A stretch of 64,000 nucleotides of DNA from Paenibacillus sambharensis (GCF_003233845.1 NZ_QKRB01000010.1:62001-126000), one strand, 5' to 3'. Counted from the first letter of the stretch, positions 52,611-62,055 are shown. Numbers and translations are program-made. The notes: generated by a model not told the origin, from the letters alone.

Positions 52611-52791
52611 GCGAAACTCACACACGCTAAACCTGCTTATTCGCAGCCTTCTCAGCTGTAACGAAACTGAGCAGCCTTATTAGGTGATTTACGCCCGAAT
52701 TTCCTGGATTACTGGGACATTAGCGTTGCTCAGATTCGTTACAGATTAGAATCGGCCTTTTCGAGGCTAATAGGGTGTGTGAGATTCGTTA
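52611..52791. repeat. Large imperfect inverted repeat
   Basis: An arm at 52611-52683 containing CGAAACTCACACACGC and GTAACGAAACTGAGCA recurs in inverted orientation at about 52716-52791 as the complement of CGAATCTCACACACCC and GTAACGAATCTGAGCA. About 30 nt separate the arms. A very long stem-loop or a pair of inverted copies of an intergenic repeat. Confidence 0.65.
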
Positions 52792-52810
52792 TAATATTTG
52801 AGGGCCGAAC

Positions 52811-52925
52811 GACCAGTTAGGTTGCCACTCTGCCAGTTAGTTGGGTCGCACGGCCAGTGGGGTGCTACACCGCCAGTTTGGCTGCCGCACGGCCAGTTGG
52901 GGTGCCGCAACGCCAGTTTGTCCAG
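52811..52925. repeat. Six degenerate tandem repeats of 20 bp
   Basis: CCAGT starts at 52813, 52833, 52854, 52873, 52893 and 52913, spacing 20, 21, 19, 20 and 20 nt. The unit resembles GCCAGTTTGGCTGCCGCACG. The units differ at several positions each, so the array is old or under selection for a loose motif. Confidence 0.75.
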
Positions 52926-52948
52926 CATACGTAGTTCACCAAATTGAA

Positions 52949-52993
52949 GAAGGGGCTGACCATAAGTCATCACGACTTATAGTCAGCCCCTTC
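52949..52993 (-). terminator. Terminator of the sugar permease operon
   Basis: GAAGGGGCTGAC pairs with GTCAGCCCCTTC, with an inner ATAAGT/ACTTAT arm, 13 nt after the minus-strand permease stop. Confidence 0.85.
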
Positions 52994-53005
52994 GCTGTCA
53001 AGCCA

Positions 53006-53836
53006 CTACCCCTTCACAGCCCCGGCAACGACACCTTTCACGATGTACTTCTGCAGGAAGATGAAGACGATGATGGACGGCAGGACGGCCATAACCATGG
53101 CGGTCATCGCGTACTGCCAGTCGGAGGTATACTGGCCGACGAAGGTGTAGGCGGCGAGCGTCAGCGTCTTCGTGTCCGGCGAGCCGTTAACCATCAGGAG
53201 CGGCAGCAGGAAGTCGTTCCAGATCCACATCACATCAATGATGATGATCGTGGTCGTGACAGACTTCAGCAGCGGGAAAATCACCATGAAGAACAGCCGG
53301 AAGCCGGAGGCTCCGTCAATCGTGGCGCTCTCGTCAATCTCCTTCGGAATGCCCTTCACGAAGCCGTGATAGATGAAGACGGCAAGCGGTGCGCCGAAGC
53401 CCCAATACAGCATGCCAAGCCCCCAGGTGCTGTCAGAGAGCTGCAATCCCTTGGCCAGCTGCAGCACGGTCAGCATGATCGACTGGAACGGGATCAGCAT
53501 TGGCATAATGCACAGGAAGTAGAGCAGCAGGCTCATCCGCGATTTGGTCCGTGCAAGCTTGTAAGCGGCGATGGACGAGAAGAGAATGATGCCGATCAGG
53601 CCAAGTCCGGTGATGACGGTGTTGTTCCAGAACAGCTGCGGATAGTTGATGAAGCTCCATACATACGAGTAATTCTCGAAAGCCAGCTGCTTCGGCAGAG
53701 CAATCACATCGGTCATGACCTCGCCGAAGCTCTTCAGGGAATTGTTGACCGCCAGGAACAGCGGGTACAGGAACAGAAGCGAGAGCAGAATCATAGCAAT
53801 TTCTAGGACAAGTCGTCCCGCACGGCTGCGTTTCAT
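53006..53836 (-). CDS. Carbohydrate ABC transporter permease (MalG type, CUT1)
   Basis: A 276-residue permease with six helices. The cytoplasmic EAA loop reads EIDESATIDGASGFRLFFMVIFPLLK near residue 165-190, the ATPase contact. It shares a TGATG overlap with the upstream permease gene, so the two are one operon. The ATPase is not encoded here; CUT1 systems of Paenibacillus usually use a shared MsmX-type ATPase from elsewhere. Together with the binding protein at 58486 it should import an oligosaccharide or alpha-galactoside. Confidence 0.92.
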   Translation of the reverse strand: MKRSRAGRLVLEIAMILLSLLFLYPLFLAVNNSLKSFGEVMTDVIALPKQLAFENYSYVWSFINYPQLFWNNTVITGLGLIGIILFSSIAAYKLARTKSRMSLLLYFLCIMPMLIPFQSIMLTVLQLAKGLQLSDSTWGLGMLYWGFGAPLAVFIYHGFVKGIPKEIDESATIDGASGFRLFFMVIFPLLKSVTTTIIIIDVMWIWNDFLLPLLMVNGSPDTKTLTLAAYTFVGQYTSDWQYAMTAMVMAVLPSIIVFIFLQKYIVKGVVAGAVKG

Positions 53837-54723
53837 CAGGCTTCAACCTCCCTGCGCTTGAAGATCGTCAGTTGAATGACGGTAATGATCAGGACGGCAA
53901 CGAACAGAATCAGCGCTTTGGCCGTGCCATACCCGTACAGATTGTTCTGGAACGTATCCCGGTAGATGTCATACGCAATGCTGTAAGTCGTTCCTCCAGG
54001 TCCGCCGCCTGTGAGCGACAGGATCACATCGAACACCTTAATGGAATTCGTCAGCGCCATGAAGACGGAGATCGTGATCGAAGGCGCCAGCAGCGGCAGC
54101 GTGACACTGAAGAAGCGGCGGATCGGCCCTGCGCCGTCAACAGTTGCTGCTTCCTTGAGGTCATCCGGCACGGACTGCAGACCGGCGATATAGATCACCA
54201 GGTAGAAGCCGATCGACTGCCAGATCGAGACGAGCAGGACCGAGACGAAGGCAAGACCCGGCTCCCCGAGCCAGCTCCATCCGAAGATGCCCCAGCCCGT
54301 ACTCGCCCCGAGTGATTCGAACCCCTGCATGAAAATAAACTTCCAAATGAAGCCGACAATTACGAGGCTGAGAATATAGGGCACGAAGAACGCTGCCCGC
54401 AGCCAGGTCGTTGTCCGCAGCTTCATGTCGAGCACGAGCGCCAGCAGAATCGCCAGCACATTGACCAGCACGATATACAGAACCGCATATTTGATCGTGA
54501 ACCAGGCGGAGCTGCTGAAGTTCGGATCGCCCATGAAAATCTGCTTGAAATTATCCAGCCCGATGAAGGCCGGGTCCTTGGAAATACCATTCCATTTCGT
54601 AAGTGAATAGCGAATGGTCATCGCGAATGGAATATAGAATGCGACGGCGATACAGATCAGAACCGGCAGCGTGAAGATGCCAAATTCGAGCTTCTCAGAC
54701 CATTTTCTCCCCAGTTTCAGCAT
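53836..54723 (-). CDS. Carbohydrate ABC transporter permease (MalF type, CUT1)
   Basis: A 295-residue permease with six helices, partner of the MalG-type protein. The EAA loop reads DDLKEAATVDGAGPIRRFFSVTLPLLAPS near residue 205-233. Start at 54723 has AGAGGTG upstream; a longer open frame to 54777 lies in the promoter region. Its promoter on the minus strand and the divergent YesM-type kinase gene share a 161-nt region with the box at 54843. Confidence 0.92.
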   Translation of the reverse strand: MLKLGRKWSEKLEFGIFTLPVLICIAVAFYIPFAMTIRYSLTKWNGISKDPAFIGLDNFKQIFMGDPNFSSSAWFTIKYAVLYIVLVNVLAILLALVLDMKLRTTTWLRAAFFVPYILSLVIVGFIWKFIFMQGFESLGASTGWGIFGWSWLGEPGLAFVSVLLVSIWQSIGFYLVIYIAGLQSVPDDLKEAATVDGAGPIRRFFSVTLPLLAPSITISVFMALTNSIKVFDVILSLTGGGPGGTTYSIAYDIYRDTFQNNLYGYGTAKALILFVAVLIITVIQLTIFKRREVEA

Positions 54724-54796
54724 AGTGCACCTCTTCTTTATCCAGTCATTGGAAATCCAATTTACCCTGGCGGGCAAACTGCTTTTGGCTATAATG

Positions 54797-54823
54797 ATTA
54801 TAAGTCAGGCCCTGAACCGTCAA
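54797..54823 (-). promoter_or_regulatory. Probable promoter of the permease operon
   Basis: On the minus strand TTGACG (54823-54818), 15-nt spacer, TATAAT (54802-54797). The short spacer suggests dependence on an activator; the shared 18-bp box lies 19 nt upstream of the -35. Confidence 0.5.
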
Positions 54824-54842
54824 AATGGAAGATAGAAAACAG

Positions 54843-54860
54843 TTAGGGGTAAAAAGGTGA
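54843..54860 (-). promoter_or_regulatory. Shared box 1, candidate YesN-type regulator site
   Basis: Read on the minus strand as TCACCTTTTTACCCCTAA, ending 19 nt before the -35 of the permease promoter. The same sequence with two changes occurs at 58376 before the binding-protein promoter, at the same distance. Confidence 0.55.
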
Positions 54861-54884
54861 ACTGTTCGCCATGAGGGGGGAGCA

Positions 54885-56720
54885 ATGGGAGCGGTAGGAA
54901 AGTGGATCAGAAGCAGGGTGCAGTCAGCCGGGGAACGCCTGTCCAGGAGGCTTGTCAACAAGCTTGTCCTGCTGTTTACCTCCATCATCACGCTGGTTGT
55001 CATCTCGCTGACCGTGATCTCGTACCAGATGCTGCAGCGGGAATCCGTGGAGCACAGCATCATCGGCACGACGAATACACTGAAGCTGGTGAACCAGAAC
55101 CTGGAGGACTTCATTAGCGGGGTGGAGCAGCTGTCGCTGCCTCAGATCCGCTACGATCAGATTGTCAGCTCGATCGAGAATGAGCAGCATGACTATGCGG
55201 CGAGACTGTATCTGGAGAGCTACCTGAGGGAGCTCTATTATTCGCGCACGGATATGGAGGTCATCTGCTTCTACCTTGTGGAGCAGCAGAAGTACTACTA
55301 TATTACGCGGGAGAATTACAATCTCCGGGTCCTTACGGCAGAGGGCGACGAGATTACCCGTCAGAGCTGGTTCCGCGCCATGATCGACCAGGGTGGCAGC
55401 CGCGAGTTCCAGTCCTTCTTCGAAGGGGAAAATGAAATCGGTTACGAAATCAATATCAAGAACAGCTTCATGGCTTACCATAGGGTGCTGAGGTCGATTC
55501 CAACCCGGGAGCCGCAGGCTCTCATTTCCTTCTACCTGAATTCATCGGTGCTGGACGGCATGCTGGCGGATGTGCCGCTCGGCAAGGGAGAGCAGCTGCT
55601 GTTCCTGGACAAGGATAACCGGCTGTTCTATGCAGCAGACATGGACTATTACAACCGGATTAAGCAGGCCGGCTTGTTAGACGGCATTACAGGGGATTCA
55701 GCCGGGAGGCTGACCTGGAGGGACGGGGAGGAGCGGTACCTCGTCATGTATGATGTCGGCAGCCAGAGCGGCTGGAAGCTGGTGAAGCCGATTCCGCACA
55801 AGGAGCTCTACGCGGCTGCCACAGCGACACGCGACTGGAGCATCCTGATTGGACTGGGCTTCATCGTGCTGTCCATCATTCTGGTGACGTATACCTCGAA
55901 TGCGATTACCCAGCCGCTGAAGCGTCTGTCCCAGCAGATGAGCCGTTTCAGCACAGGCTCCTTCGATGCGGAGGCGGCCGTGACGGGCAGGGATGAGATT
56001 GCCTATCTGACCCGGCATTTTAACCAGATGGTGCGCAACACGAATGAGCTGATCAATGAACGGTACAAGATGAAGCTGAGCGAGAAGAATGCGATCCTGA
56101 AAGCGCTCGAAGCGGAAATCAATCCGCATTTTCTGTATAATGCCCTGCAGGCCATCTCCACCAAGGCGCTGAGGCATGAACGCTTCGATATCGCTGATAT
56201 GGTGGACGCGCTCGCACAGACGCTTCGTTACTGCATCAGCGGCCGGGATGTCGTGCAGGCACGGGATGAGCTGAAGCATATTGAGCGGTACCTGTCGCTT
56301 CAGAAGGCGAGATTCGGCACGCGCCTGCAGGTGACAACCGATTGGGACGAGGCATTGATGGGGCTGGAGCTTCCCAAGCTGTCGGTACAGACGCTTGCAG
56401 AGAATGCGGTCAAGCATGCCCTGGAGAAGGTATCGACCACAGTGAACATCGCCATTAAGGCCCGCTTGTACAGCGGCAAGGCCGTTATTTCGGTTCGTGA
56501 CAATGGCCCGGGAATACCGCCTGCAAGACTGGATGAGGTGCTGCGCTCACTCGCTTCGGGCTGGGAGGAGCGCGAGATCGGGGAGAGCATCGGCCTGACG
56601 AATCTCAGCACACGTCTGAAGCTGCTGTATGGCGAGGAAGCGGGGCTTGAGATTCGGACAGGTGAAGACGGAACAGAGATGAGTATGATCATTCCTCAAG
56701 GAGGCGGCAGCCATGTATAG
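54885..56720 (+). CDS. YesM-type sensor histidine kinase
   Basis: A 611-residue kinase: helix near residue 28, a large extracytoplasmic sensing domain to about 305 (Cache-like), second helix near 315-340, HAMP (345-395), then the His_kinase domain with phospho-accepting H in EAEINPHFLYNALQ near 410, and HATPase motifs NAVKHALE and RDNGPGIP. The family partners AraC-type response regulators and senses extracellular sugars or glycans, often with a binding protein. The response-regulator gene overlaps its end by 8 nt. Confidence 0.92.
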   Translation: MGAVGKWIRSRVQSAGERLSRRLVNKLVLLFTSIITLVVISLTVISYQMLQRESVEHSIIGTTNTLKLVNQNLEDFISGVEQLSLPQIRYDQIVSSIENEQHDYAARLYLESYLRELYYSRTDMEVICFYLVEQQKYYYITRENYNLRVLTAEGDEITRQSWFRAMIDQGGSREFQSFFEGENEIGYEINIKNSFMAYHRVLRSIPTREPQALISFYLNSSVLDGMLADVPLGKGEQLLFLDKDNRLFYAADMDYYNRIKQAGLLDGITGDSAGRLTWRDGEERYLVMYDVGSQSGWKLVKPIPHKELYAAATATRDWSILIGLGFIVLSIILVTYTSNAITQPLKRLSQQMSRFSTGSFDAEAAVTGRDEIAYLTRHFNQMVRNTNELINERYKMKLSEKNAILKALEAEINPHFLYNALQAISTKALRHERFDIADMVDALAQTLRYCISGRDVVQARDELKHIERYLSLQKARFGTRLQVTTDWDEALMGLELPKLSVQTLAENAVKHALEKVSTTVNIAIKARLYSGKAVISVRDNGPGIPPARLDEVLRSLASGWEEREIGESIGLTNLSTRLKLLYGEEAGLEIRTGEDGTEMSMIIPQGGGSHV

Positions 56721-58353
56721 CGTATTAATCATCGACGACGAAGAGCCGCTGCGCGAAGCGATACGGATATTGGGCGATTGGGAAGGACTCGGCGTGACGG
56801 AGGTGCTGGAGGCGGCAGACGGTCAGGCTGGACTCCAGATGCTGGAGGCGCACAAGATTGATCTTGTGATGGTGGATATGAAAATGCCGGAGTTCAGCGG
56901 GACCGAATTTCTCCAGCGGGTGGAGGAAGTGTATCCTGAGCTGATGACAATCGTCATCAGCGGCTATAATGATTTCGAATATACCCGGCAGGCCATCCGC
57001 TCCAAGGTCGTCGATTACCTGCTGAAGCCTGTTAACCGCCAGGATTTGAATCAGGCGCTGCGCAAGGCGGTGGATATCCTGGAGGCCAAGCGGCAAAGTG
57101 AGAGTGATTTTATTACGAAGAATATGACGCTTAACATGTCCATTCCGAAGCTGAAGGAGAAGATGTACCTGTCGATCATCGACCGCAGCTTCAAGAAGCA
57201 GACCAACGAGGCCTTCCTGCCGCTGATCGGGGCAGATGAGACGGATAATTACTTCGGAGCTGTGGTGCTGCGGATATTGAATGCGGATCAGGTGCGGCGA
57301 ACGAGGTTTAACGGGGATACCGAGCTGCTGCATTTCGCAGTGGCGAATGTCGTCAGCGAGCTGGCGGCAAGAGACTTCTCCTGCTTCAGCTTCCCGAATC
57401 CGAAGCAGGAACGGGAGATGATCGCGGTCTATACCCGTCCCGGCGGCTTTAATGAGGATTCAGCCTTCCGTGCGGAGCTGCTGGTCAAGAAGCTGGCCGC
57501 AACGCTGAGTGATCTGTTTCACATCCGTGTGGCAGCGGGGATCGGACGTTCTTCCCGTGATATCCTGGGAATCGCAGATTCCTATGAGGCGGCCAAGGCT
57601 GGGCTGCAAGGTCTGGATCTCTTGAAACCGGGTACGGTGCTGGTGGCTGGTCCGGATGGTCCTGATGAGCCAGGCTCAGCCGCCCGGGAGGTCCAGCCTT
57701 TAGCGAGCCGCATCTCACTGATCCGCAATGCACTGGAAGGCGGGCATCAGAACCAGGCCTCCGGCGTGCTCGGCGATTTCCTGCGGAAGCTGAAGGGGGG
57801 CGGACGCTTCACCTTCAGCGATGCGGACCGCGTTATGCAGGAATTCATCCTGCTGATGAATGATGCGGCGCTGGAGCTGGGGGCAGCGCCCGGGCTGCTG
57901 CCGGGCGACAGCGGTACGGGCAGGGATTTTCCAGGACTGGACTATGAGGACTTCGAGAGCTTCGGAGACCTTCTTCACAGGCTGCTCGACCACTATTCGG
58001 CGGTAATCCGCAGGTCTGCGCCTGTGAACAAGCCGTTTGATATCACCGATATCAAGGCCTATATTGATGATTACTACTACGAGGATATCAAGATATCGGT
58101 ATTTACCGAGAAGTATTATCTCAGCCGAGAGTATCTGATGAAGCTGTTCAAGCAGGAATACGGCTTCGGCATTCATGAATATGTGCAGAAGGTCAGGATG
58201 GATAAGGCGACAGAGCTGCTCGGCAATCCCGAGCTGAAGATTCAGGAAATATCCGAGATGCTGGGCTATAAGGACAAGAATTATTTCAGCAAGGCATTCC
58301 GCAATTACTTCGGCCGCTCACCGTCCGAATACCGGACCGCCGGGCAGCGGTAA
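56713..58353 (+). CDS. YesN-type response regulator with AraC DNA-binding domain
   Basis: A 546-residue regulator. Receiver domain residues 1-120 with D55 as phosphorylation site (LVMVDMKMPEFSG) and K105 (LLKPVNR); a central region of about 300 residues; AraC domain at 445-545 (ISVFTEKYYLSREYLMKLFKQEYG and EISEMLGYKDKNYFSKAFRNYFGRSPSEYR). Translationally coupled to the kinase gene. Probable targets are the permease and binding-protein promoters carrying the 18-bp box. Confidence 0.92.
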   Translation: MYSVLIIDDEEPLREAIRILGDWEGLGVTEVLEAADGQAGLQMLEAHKIDLVMVDMKMPEFSGTEFLQRVEEVYPELMTIVISGYNDFEYTRQAIRSKVVDYLLKPVNRQDLNQALRKAVDILEAKRQSESDFITKNMTLNMSIPKLKEKMYLSIIDRSFKKQTNEAFLPLIGADETDNYFGAVVLRILNADQVRRTRFNGDTELLHFAVANVVSELAARDFSCFSFPNPKQEREMIAVYTRPGGFNEDSAFRAELLVKKLAATLSDLFHIRVAAGIGRSSRDILGIADSYEAAKAGLQGLDLLKPGTVLVAGPDGPDEPGSAAREVQPLASRISLIRNALEGGHQNQASGVLGDFLRKLKGGGRFTFSDADRVMQEFILLMNDAALELGAAPGLLPGDSGTGRDFPGLDYEDFESFGDLLHRLLDHYSAVIRRSAPVNKPFDITDIKAYIDDYYYEDIKISVFTEKYYLSREYLMKLFKQEYGFGIHEYVQKVRMDKATELLGNPELKIQEISEMLGYKDKNYFSKAFRNYFGRSPSEYRTAGQR

Positions 58354-58375
58354 TTATGAGCACAGTCGTAGGACT

Positions 58376-58393
58376 TCACTTTTTTACCCTTAA
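58376..58393 (+). promoter_or_regulatory. Shared box 2, candidate YesN-type regulator site
   Basis: TCACTTTTTTACCCTTAA, 16 of 18 bases identical to the box before the permease operon and in the same orientation relative to its gene, 19 nt before TTGCAG. Confidence 0.55.
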
Positions 58394-58412
58394 TATCTTA
58401 CTTATCTACATT

Positions 58413-58439
58413 TTGCAGCCGCCTTCTTTTCTTTAATAT
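58413..58439 (+). promoter_or_regulatory. Probable promoter of the binding-protein gene
   Basis: TTGCAG (58413-58418), 15-nt spacer, TAATAT (58434-58439). Same short spacing as the permease promoter. Confidence 0.45.
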
Positions 58440-58485
58440 AGACCTCAAGGACGAACATAACTTATAGGAAAATGGGGGCGTAAAG

Positions 58486-59802
58486 ATGGTCAAACGCTTG
58501 GTGTCATTATCGGTTAGTCTGATGCTCGTGATAGGAATTCTTGCAGCCTGCGGCGGCAATAACGGCGGCGGCAATACAAGTCCTGAGAACAGCGGCGCAG
58601 CTGGCGGCAGTGCGGAGGAGAAGCCGGTCACAATCAACATGTTTACCGCTTCGCCAGAGTATACGGATGCGTTCAACGCGTATATCGCCGAATACAAGAA
58701 GGTTAAGCCGAACGTCACGATTAACCTGGAAATTATGCAGGCCGACTATAACACCGTGTTAAAATCCAGAATCGCGGCTGGCAGCACGCCGGATGTGTTC
58801 CAGACGACAGCCGGCGGAGATATCGATACATTCGCGGAGTACAGTGCGGACCTGACGGATGAGCCGCTTGCGGCAGCCATGACCGATGCCGTTCGCGCCA
58901 ATATGTCGTCGACGGATGGCAGGGTGCTTGGACTGCCGGTCAAGGGCAATCTCTTCGCGCTGATCTACAATCAGAAGCTGCTGGAAGATGCGGGCATTGC
59001 CGAAGCACCGAAGACAATGGCTGAGCTGGAGGATGCGGCTCAGAAGCTGGAGGCTAAAGGTATCACCCCTTTTGCCAACGCTTACAAGGAGTGGTGGGTT
59101 TGGAAGCATATCTTCCAGCACTACGTTGACGCAGCGGCAGCAGAGGCGGGAGTAAGCCCGCAGCAGCTGGTGAGTGATTTTATCGCGGGCAAGGCGAAGA
59201 TCGAGGATCATCCCATTCTTGCGGAGAATTTCTTCAACTTCATCGACCTGACCGTTCAGCATGGCACGCCTAAGCCGCTTGAGCGCGACAGCAATGCGCA
59301 GGTAAGTGATTTCGCGCTTGGCAAGACTGCCTTCATGACAGGCAAGGGGGCATGGGACGAAGAAGCGGTCAAGAAAATTACGCCGGATTTCCAGCTTGGC
59401 ATCATGGGCTATCCGGTGGATGACAACCCGGAGCATACGCGGATCATTACCGGTGCGGATCAGGCCCTGCGGATCAACAAGGACTCGGAGACGGTGGATG
59501 AGACAATTGCCTTCTTCAACTGGCTGTATACGTCCGATTACGGCAAGAACTGGTTCTCCAGTGTTGCCAAGGTCATTCCTCCGGTCAAGGATGCGCCGCT
59601 GCCTGACCTGGATATGCCGAAGCAGATGGAAGAGATTCTGAAGACGAGTGAGTCGGGCGATCTGTCCATCAACTACTCCCTGGATATGTTCCACCAGCGG
59701 TTTGGAGAGATCATGCAGGCTTACATCGGAGGCAATAAGTCGAGAGAGCAGGCGATTGCCGAGATCGAGAAGTCCTGGGTTCAGTTGGGCTCAGCCCAGT
59801 AA
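58486..59802 (+). CDS. Sugar-binding lipoprotein of a CUT1 ABC transporter
   Basis: A 438-residue extracytoplasmic solute-binding protein (family 1). Signal peptide with lipobox GILAAC (Cys22), then a glycine- and asparagine-rich linker. The binding-protein fold shows the ADYNTVLKSRIAAGSTPDVFQT opening, with PVKGNLFALIYNQKLLEDAGI and the GKTAFMTGKGAW hinge segment. Ribosome site GGGGGCG is weak. It follows the response regulator gene in the same direction but has its own promoter. The downstream GH36 gene and the minus-strand permeases suggest alpha-galactosides as cargo. Confidence 0.92.
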   Translation: MVKRLVSLSVSLMLVIGILAACGGNNGGGNTSPENSGAAGGSAEEKPVTINMFTASPEYTDAFNAYIAEYKKVKPNVTINLEIMQADYNTVLKSRIAAGSTPDVFQTTAGGDIDTFAEYSADLTDEPLAAAMTDAVRANMSSTDGRVLGLPVKGNLFALIYNQKLLEDAGIAEAPKTMAELEDAAQKLEAKGITPFANAYKEWWVWKHIFQHYVDAAAAEAGVSPQQLVSDFIAGKAKIEDHPILAENFFNFIDLTVQHGTPKPLERDSNAQVSDFALGKTAFMTGKGAWDEEAVKKITPDFQLGIMGYPVDDNPEHTRIITGADQALRINKDSETVDETIAFFNWLYTSDYGKNWFSSVAKVIPPVKDAPLPDLDMPKQMEEILKTSESGDLSINYSLDMFHQRFGEIMQAYIGGNKSREQAIAEIEKSWVQLGSAQ

Positions 59803-59829
59803 CACGCTATAATAAGGATAGCAGACAAG

Positions 59830-59870
59830 AGGCCCGGCATCTAAGATGATGCGGGCCTATGTCTATTTTT
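59830..59870 (+). terminator. Stem-loop between binding-protein and GH36 genes
   Basis: AGGCCC-GCATC / GATGC-GGGCCT hairpin with a single bulged G, followed by ATGTCTATTTTT. It may lower transcription of the downstream GH36 gene relative to the binding protein. Confidence 0.7.
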
Positions 59871-59903
59871 GAACCAATAACGAAACCGGAGAGGGTGCCT
59901 TTC

Positions 59904-61997
59904 ATGGAACAGCTGATCGTAATCGAGGAGAATGGTCTGCATCTTGTGATCGAAGTGACGGACAAGCTGGATGTGCTGCTGCTGCATCTTGGAGCGGAGC
60001 CGTACGAACCGGGAGCGGTAACAGATAAGCAGAAGCCGGGCTATCGGCTGCTGGAGCTTCAGCTGAGCGGGGAAGACCGCGCGGAATATCACGGACGGAC
60101 ACACCGGGCCACCTATCCGGGCCTGCGGATGCAGTATGATTCTCATCTCGATACGCGGAGCTCAGCCGGACGCAAGTTGGAGGTCGTGCTGCGCGATCCG
60201 GTCAGCGGAGTGCGCGCCGTACAGCATTACCAGTTCTTCGACGGCTTGAAGGTGGCGAGCAGCTGGACGGAGCTTGTTCATGAAGGCAAGAGCCCGGTGG
60301 GCGTGGAGTACGTATCCTCCTTCGTGCTGACGGGTGTTGACAAGGAGGGCAGCCGAGACCGCGATGACAAAATGAGGCTGACGCTCGCCCATAATGCCTG
60401 GCAGAGCGAGCTGCAGTGGCGGACCTACACCCTGCCGGAGCTCGGGTTCTCCCATATGACCGACAGAAGCTCGAAGCGGATCTCCTGCAGCAACACGGGC
60501 TCCTGGTCTGCGGCCGAGCATATTCCGATGGCTGTGCTGGAGAACACGGAAGCGGGAACGGCCCTGTTCTGGCAGATCGAGCATAACGGCTCCTGGCACT
60601 GGGAGATCACCGACCAGGTGGACCGGCTCACCCTGCAGGTCAGCGGCCCCACCGAGCATGATAACCACTGGTGGATCGAGCTGCAGCCGGGCCAGTCCTT
60701 CGTTTCCGTATCTGCTGCTGTAGGTGTGGTCAGCGGCGGGCTGGAAGAAGCCCTTGGGGAGCTGACGCGCTACCGCCGCTTGATTCGCCGGCCGAATGAG
60801 GACAACCGGCTGCTGCGGATTATTTTCAACGATTATATGAACTGCCTGTGGGGCAAGCCGACGGCGGAGAAGCTGATTCCGTTGATTGATGCGGCGGCAG
60901 ACGTAGGCTGTGAGTACTTCTGCATTGATGCGGGCTGGTATGCGCCGGGTGACTGGTGGGACGGGGTTGGCGAGTGGCTGCCTTCTGAAGAGCGGTTCCC
61001 CGAAGGCATCAAGTATGTGCTGGACTATATCTGCAGCAAGGGAATGATTCCGGGGCTGTGGCTGGAGCTGGAGGTTATGGGCATCAACAGTCCGAAGCTC
61101 GCGGATACGGATGACAGCTGGTTCTTCATGCGGCACGGACGGCGGGTGATGGACCGCAGCCGCTACCAGCTGGACTTCCGGAACCCAAGGGTTATAGCGC
61201 ATGCGGATGAAGTCATACGCAGGCTTGTAGAGGACTACGGGGTTGGCTATATCAAGATGGATTACAATATTAACGCTGGTATTGGCACAGAGACCGCTTC
61301 GGATAGCACAGGAGATGGCCTCCTGCAGCATAACCGGGCATACCTGGCCTGGCTGGACTGCGTGTTTGCCCGGTATCCGGAGCTTGTCATCGAGAATTGC
61401 TCCAGCGGCGGCATGCGAATGGACTATGCTATGCTGAGCAGGCACAGTATTCAATCGACCAGCGATCAGGAAGACTATGTCCGGTATGCATCCATTGCTG
61501 CAGGCTCGCCCGGTGCACTGACACCCGAGCAGTCCGCAATATGGTCCTATCCGCTGCGTGAGGGTGATGACGAGGAAGTCATCTTCAATATGGTCAACGC
61601 GCTGCTCCTGCGGATTCATCAGAGCGGCCACCTGGCTGAACTCAGCCCCCGCCGCCATGCACTGGTTAAGGAAGCGCTGGACTATTACAAGACGATCCGC
61701 AGCGATATCCGCGAGGCGCTGCCATTCTGGCCGCTCGGGATGCCGAAGCCGCAGGACGACTGGATCAGTCTTGGTCTCCGCAGGGACGACCGGATATACA
61801 TCGCGGTATGGCGTACAGGCGGCAGTAAATCCGAAGTAAGCCTGCCGCTGCCGGAGCTGCAGGGAAGAGAGCTGCATGTCCGCTGTGCATACCCGAAGGG
61901 CGGTATCTGCGGACTGAAGTGGGATGCTGCAGAAGCTGTCCTGAAGGTTGAGCTTGCTGCTGCACCGGCGGCCAGGCTGATTGAAGTGCGCTTGTAA
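59904..61997 (+). CDS. Alpha-galactosidase, glycoside hydrolase family 36
   Basis: A 697-residue cytoplasmic enzyme without signal peptide that should release galactose from melibiose- or raffinose-type sugars. N-terminal beta domain (residues 1-290), then the barrel with [15 protein letters not shown] near 350, the nucleophile D453 in YIKMDYN, the [13 protein letters not shown] motif near 505, and the acid/base D521 in STSDQEDY. The C-terminal beta domain closes it. ATG 59904 has GGAGAGGGTG upstream at about 9 nt; the frame continues to 59859 within the terminator. The gene has the residues expected of active GH36 members. Confidence 0.92.
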   Translation: MEQLIVIEENGLHLVIEVTDKLDVLLLHLGAEPYEPGAVTDKQKPGYRLLELQLSGEDRAEYHGRTHRATYPGLRMQYDSHLDTRSSAGRKLEVVLRDPVSGVRAVQHYQFFDGLKVASSWTELVHEGKSPVGVEYVSSFVLTGVDKEGSRDRDDKMRLTLAHNAWQSELQWRTYTLPELGFSHMTDRSSKRISCSNTGSWSAAEHIPMAVLENTEAGTALFWQIEHNGSWHWEITDQVDRLTLQVSGPTEHDNHWWIELQPGQSFVSVSAAVGVVSGGLEEALGELTRYRRLIRRPNEDNRLLRIIFNDYMNCLWGKPTAEKLIPLIDAAADVGCEYFCIDAGWYAPGDWWDGVGEWLPSEERFPEGIKYVLDYICSKGMIPGLWLELEVMGINSPKLADTDDSWFFMRHGRRVMDRSRYQLDFRNPRVIAHADEVIRRLVEDYGVGYIKMDYNINAGIGTETASDSTGDGLLQHNRAYLAWLDCVFARYPELVIENCSSGGMRMDYAMLSRHSIQSTSDQEDYVRYASIAAGSPGALTPEQSAIWSYPLREGDDEEVIFNMVNALLLRIHQSGHLAELSPRRHALVKEALDYYKTIRSDIREALPFWPLGMPKPQDDWISLGLRRDDRIYIAVWRTGGSKSEVSLPLPELQGRELHVRCAYPKGGICGLKWDAAEAVLKVELAAAPAARLIEVRL

Positions 61998-62047
61998 GTA
62001 CCTTGATGGATAAGTTGATATTGATGGGGATTTTCAATAAAAATCGC

Positions 62048-62055
62048 GCCGATAT
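62048..62055 (+). promoter_or_regulatory. Perfect SigD-type -10 element before the chemoreceptor
   Basis: GCCGATAT is identical to the Bacillus SigD -10. No TAAA occurs at the usual 12-16 nt upstream, so it is only a candidate. The gene starts 92 nt downstream. Confidence 0.3.

Larger units (their letters stand above)
52414..53005. other. Non-coding stretch with repeats
   Basis: No gene is supported here. It contains a terminator (52493-52550), a large imperfect inverted repeat (52611-52791), six tandem 20-bp repeats (52811-52925), and the terminator of the permease operon (52949-52993). Confidence 0.65.

Noticed and set aside
52811-52925. CRISPR array
   Set aside because: The 20-bp units are contiguous with no unique spacers, and no cas genes are present in the window.
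52841-53806. 321-codon plus-strand frame beginning in the 20-bp repeats
   Set aside because: It is antisense to the MalG-type permease and starts inside repetitive non-coding DNA; composition is unlike a real protein.
60162-61877. 571-codon minus-strand frame opposite the GH36 gene
   Set aside because: Despite its length it has no ribosome site or motif and is the antisense shadow of a well-supported enzyme with catalytic residues.
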